Shown in pieces: positions 62,940-64,000 of a stretch of DNA of 64,000 bases. Where the stretch lies: assembly GCF_005937185.1 (NCBI RefSeq), contig NZ_VCNI01000001.1:554657-618656 (forward strand). Direction: 5' to 3'. The notes beneath the pieces were generated by a model that saw only the letters and a list, made by a program, of their open reading frames with translations, was not told where the DNA came from and did no database searches. The first letter of the stretch is position 1; each line of letters starts with the position of its first letter. Origin of the DNA: Flagellimonas algicola. Lineage in GTDB: Bacteria > Bacteroidota > Bacteroidia > Flavobacteriales > Flavobacteriaceae. The position numbers were made by a program, and so were the translations under genes.

Positions 62940-63077
62940 GATAATAGCGGTTGAAATGTATTCTTAAATATTTTATTTGACATAATATAAATTATAGTAC
63001 AAATGCCAGTTTATAAGCCCCCGTAAAACGGGAATTTTAACATTTCGAAAATTTAGGAACTTTGAAGGACAATATAA

Positions 63078-63233
63078 TCATTCTTGCCCTTTGGTCAAAA
63101 ATTCAAGCTGCCCGAGCAACGCCCAGTACTTTTTATCACTTGTACAAGTAGTTAGCAATCTCTCGGTCTCGGCAATTTTCGCCTTTCTGTAAGACTCACC
63201 ATCTACCACTTGTTGTAGCCCCTTATCGCACAT
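63078..63233 (-). CDS. 51-aa protein of the right-edge gene cluster
   Basis: A 51-residue ATG frame overlapping the previous gene's end by 31 nt. The product is soluble and polar with a short amphipathic helix (SYRKAKIAETERLLTTC) and a second (KKYWALLGQLEFL). The coding look of the sequence and the same-strand overlap suggest it is the last gene of a compact operon. No family recognised. Confidence 0.5.
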   Translation of the reverse strand: MCDKGLQQVVDGESYRKAKIAETERLLTTCTSDKKYWALLGQLEFLTKGQE

Positions 63234-63445
63234 TCCATGTAATTTGATTGTATTGCCTCCCGCACCGCCTTTGTCTTGTACTTTCTACTACGGGCGTAAG
63301 TCGTTACGCCCGTGTACATGTTCGTACACCGTACATGGTAGGCAATTCGAAACGAACAGTTGAACGGGTCAAAACCCCAGTGCAGCCAAACCAAATTACC
63401 CTCGATGACCTTGATTAGGCCGCCGCTCTCAGCTTGCTTTGACAT
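63203..63445 (-). CDS. hypothetical protein, right-edge cluster
   Basis: 80 residues from the ATG at 63443-63445 (MSKQAESGGLIKVIEGN), which overlaps the upstream gene's end by 17 nt; an earlier ATG at 63475 is also possible. Strand-rich N-terminus (LVWLHWGFDPFNCSFRIAYHV) and a basic C-terminus (RSRKYKTKAVREAIQSNY). Three Cys. Its dense packing and lack of resemblance to the housekeeping genes nearby suggest an accessory, possibly phage-derived, origin. Confidence 0.5.
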   Translation of the reverse strand: MSKQAESGGLIKVIEGNLVWLHWGFDPFNCSFRIAYHVRCTNMYTGVTTYARSRKYKTKAVREAIQSNYMECAIRGYNKW

Positions 63446-64000
63446 TGCTATGGATTCTATCCCACTTTTTGGCAAAAGCGGACATTATTACAAGAAATAG
63501 CACCTTATCGATTTGGATGTCGGGCATGCCCTCCAATCCATCGGCCAGCGTATAAGTGACACAAACGGCCTTCTCCATCTGTTTTAACAACTTCAAAACG
63601 GCCTCATGTTCGATATCGGTAAAGCCATAGGCATTTACATCATTGGGATAGAAGCCATTTTTATCACATTTGCCGCCCGGTTCAAAGTCACTTGGCCCAC
63701 AAGGCCTATCGCAACCCTTAACCTCTTCAAAAACAACTTCAAAGTCCCTGATGTCATGGGCTATCTCGGCAGCCTCGCAAAGCATATCCAGAATTGGGAA
63801 CATATGAGCGTTCACCGGGCCTTTTGGCCTTTTCCCTTGCTCATTCTCATTGTCAAAACCGCTAAGGTTTTTCTCAATGTATCCTTCTTTATCAAATTTA
63901 TCGTTCTCGATAATCGATTTGATATTGAGCAAGGCACAACGATAGCCAGAGCTTGCCGCATTTTTATTGTCAAAACCCTTAAGGTTTATCTCAATGTATT
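63429..64000 (-). CDS. repeat-containing hypothetical protein (5' partial)
   Basis: The frame runs off the window; about 189 residues are visible. Two copies of YIExNLxGFDNxN occur 39 residues apart, encoded by 41-bp DNA repeats 117 bp apart (36 of 41 positions identical), so the unit is probably repeated upstream. The C-terminal part is different: helical (ILDMLCEAAEIAHDIRDFEVVFEEV), then a Cys cluster (KGCDRPCGPSDFEPGGKCDKNG). No family recognised. It is the first visible gene of a three-gene overlapping cluster. Confidence 0.6.
   Translation of the reverse strand, partial: YIEINLKGFDNKNAASSGYRCALLNIKSIIENDKFDKEGYIEKNLSGFDNENEQGKRPKGPVNAHMFPILDMLCEAAEIAHDIRDFEVVFEEVKGCDRPCGPSDFEPGGKCDKNGFYPNDVNAYGFTDIEHEAVLKLLKQMEKAVCVTYTLADGLEGMPDIQIDKVLFLVIMSAFAKKWDRIHSNVKAS
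63842..63882 (-). repeat. 41-bp direct repeat, copy 1
   Basis: Matches copy 2 at 63959-63999 at 36 of 41 positions, 117 bp (39 codons) apart and in the same reading frame, encoding YIEKNLSGFDNEN against YIEINLKGFDNKN. Confidence 0.8.
63959..63999 (-). repeat. 41-bp direct repeat, copy 2
   Basis: Partner of the repeat at 63842-63882; it touches the window edge, so more copies may follow beyond it. Confidence 0.8.

Noticed and set aside
62995-63040. Short CCCGT/ACGGG hairpin as a terminator of the S9-type hydrolase or the edge cluster
   Set aside because: Only five pairs and no T-run on either strand; too weak to list as a feature.
1-64000. CRISPR arrays, insertion sequences, prophage structural genes, tRNA or rRNA genes
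   Set aside because: Looked for on both strands; no spaced identical repeats, transposase, integrase or RNA-gene signatures were seen, apart from the possible island at the right edge.

Overview
The window reads as chromosome of a marine-type member of the Flavobacteriaceae (Bacteroidota). Evidence: lipoprotein signals ending in short Ser/Cys lipoboxes, frequent TTG/GTG starts with weak ribosome sites, TAnnTTTG promoter boxes, an RpoD of the short ~287-residue Bacteroidota form, a TonB receptor, a formylglycine sulfatase, DUF1080 proteins, a VPS10/BNR protein and a TonB-linked metal operon. A Muricauda/Maribacter-like genus is plausible but cannot be fixed from sequence alone. I see no rRNA, tRNA, insertion sequence, CRISPR array or replication origin.

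Layout. 1-3.6 kb: end of a VWA gene plus its MoxR-type ATPase, then two membrane proteins. 3.7-11.2 kb: duplicated alpha/beta hydrolases, the cysE-cysM cysteine pair and housekeeping genes. 11.3-13.8 kb: an unrecognised helical pair, two very short paralogous peptide genes (32 and 33 aa) closed by a strong terminator, and rpoD. 14-30 kb: a DEAH helicase followed by two period-7 repeat arrays, a glycosyltransferase, sulfatase, CotH protein, lipoproteins, menB with an ATP-grasp gene, a beta-lactamase-fold hydrolase and a pirin. 30.2-34.3 kb: a tight run of a cytochrome c/FG-GAP lipoprotein, a 3D-domain lipoprotein, a PGRP amidase and an M14 carboxypeptidase, suggesting cell-wall peptide turnover. 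34.3-37.4 kb: a 55-aa membrane protein, two DUF1080 proteins and a VWA lipoprotein.

37.5-47.1 kb is the clearest functional unit: a ten-gene operon holding both subunits of an isoquinoline-1-oxidoreductase/xanthine-dehydrogenase-type molybdoenzyme and much of its cofactor pathway (moaD, moaA, mobA, a moeB-rhodanese fusion, moeA, xdhC, mocA), ending in an exported amidohydrolase. moaC, moaE and mogA/moaB are not here and must lie elsewhere.

47.3-57.1 kb: a GntR regulator, a small lipoprotein, a lipoprotein trehalase behind a terminator-like hairpin, a DUF2652 protein, a VPS10/BNR protein coupled to an apparently exported methyltransferase, and secreted proteins. 57.2-60.6 kb is a minus-strand operon that looks like copper acquisition: a Cys-containing small protein, an OprC/NosA-like TonB receptor with CxxxM and HxM motifs, and a Met/His-rich lipoprotein. 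After a PIG-L deacetylase and an S9-type hydrolase, the right edge (63.1-64 kb) holds three overlapping minus-strand genes of unknown function, one with a 39-residue internal repeat running off the window; this looks accessory.
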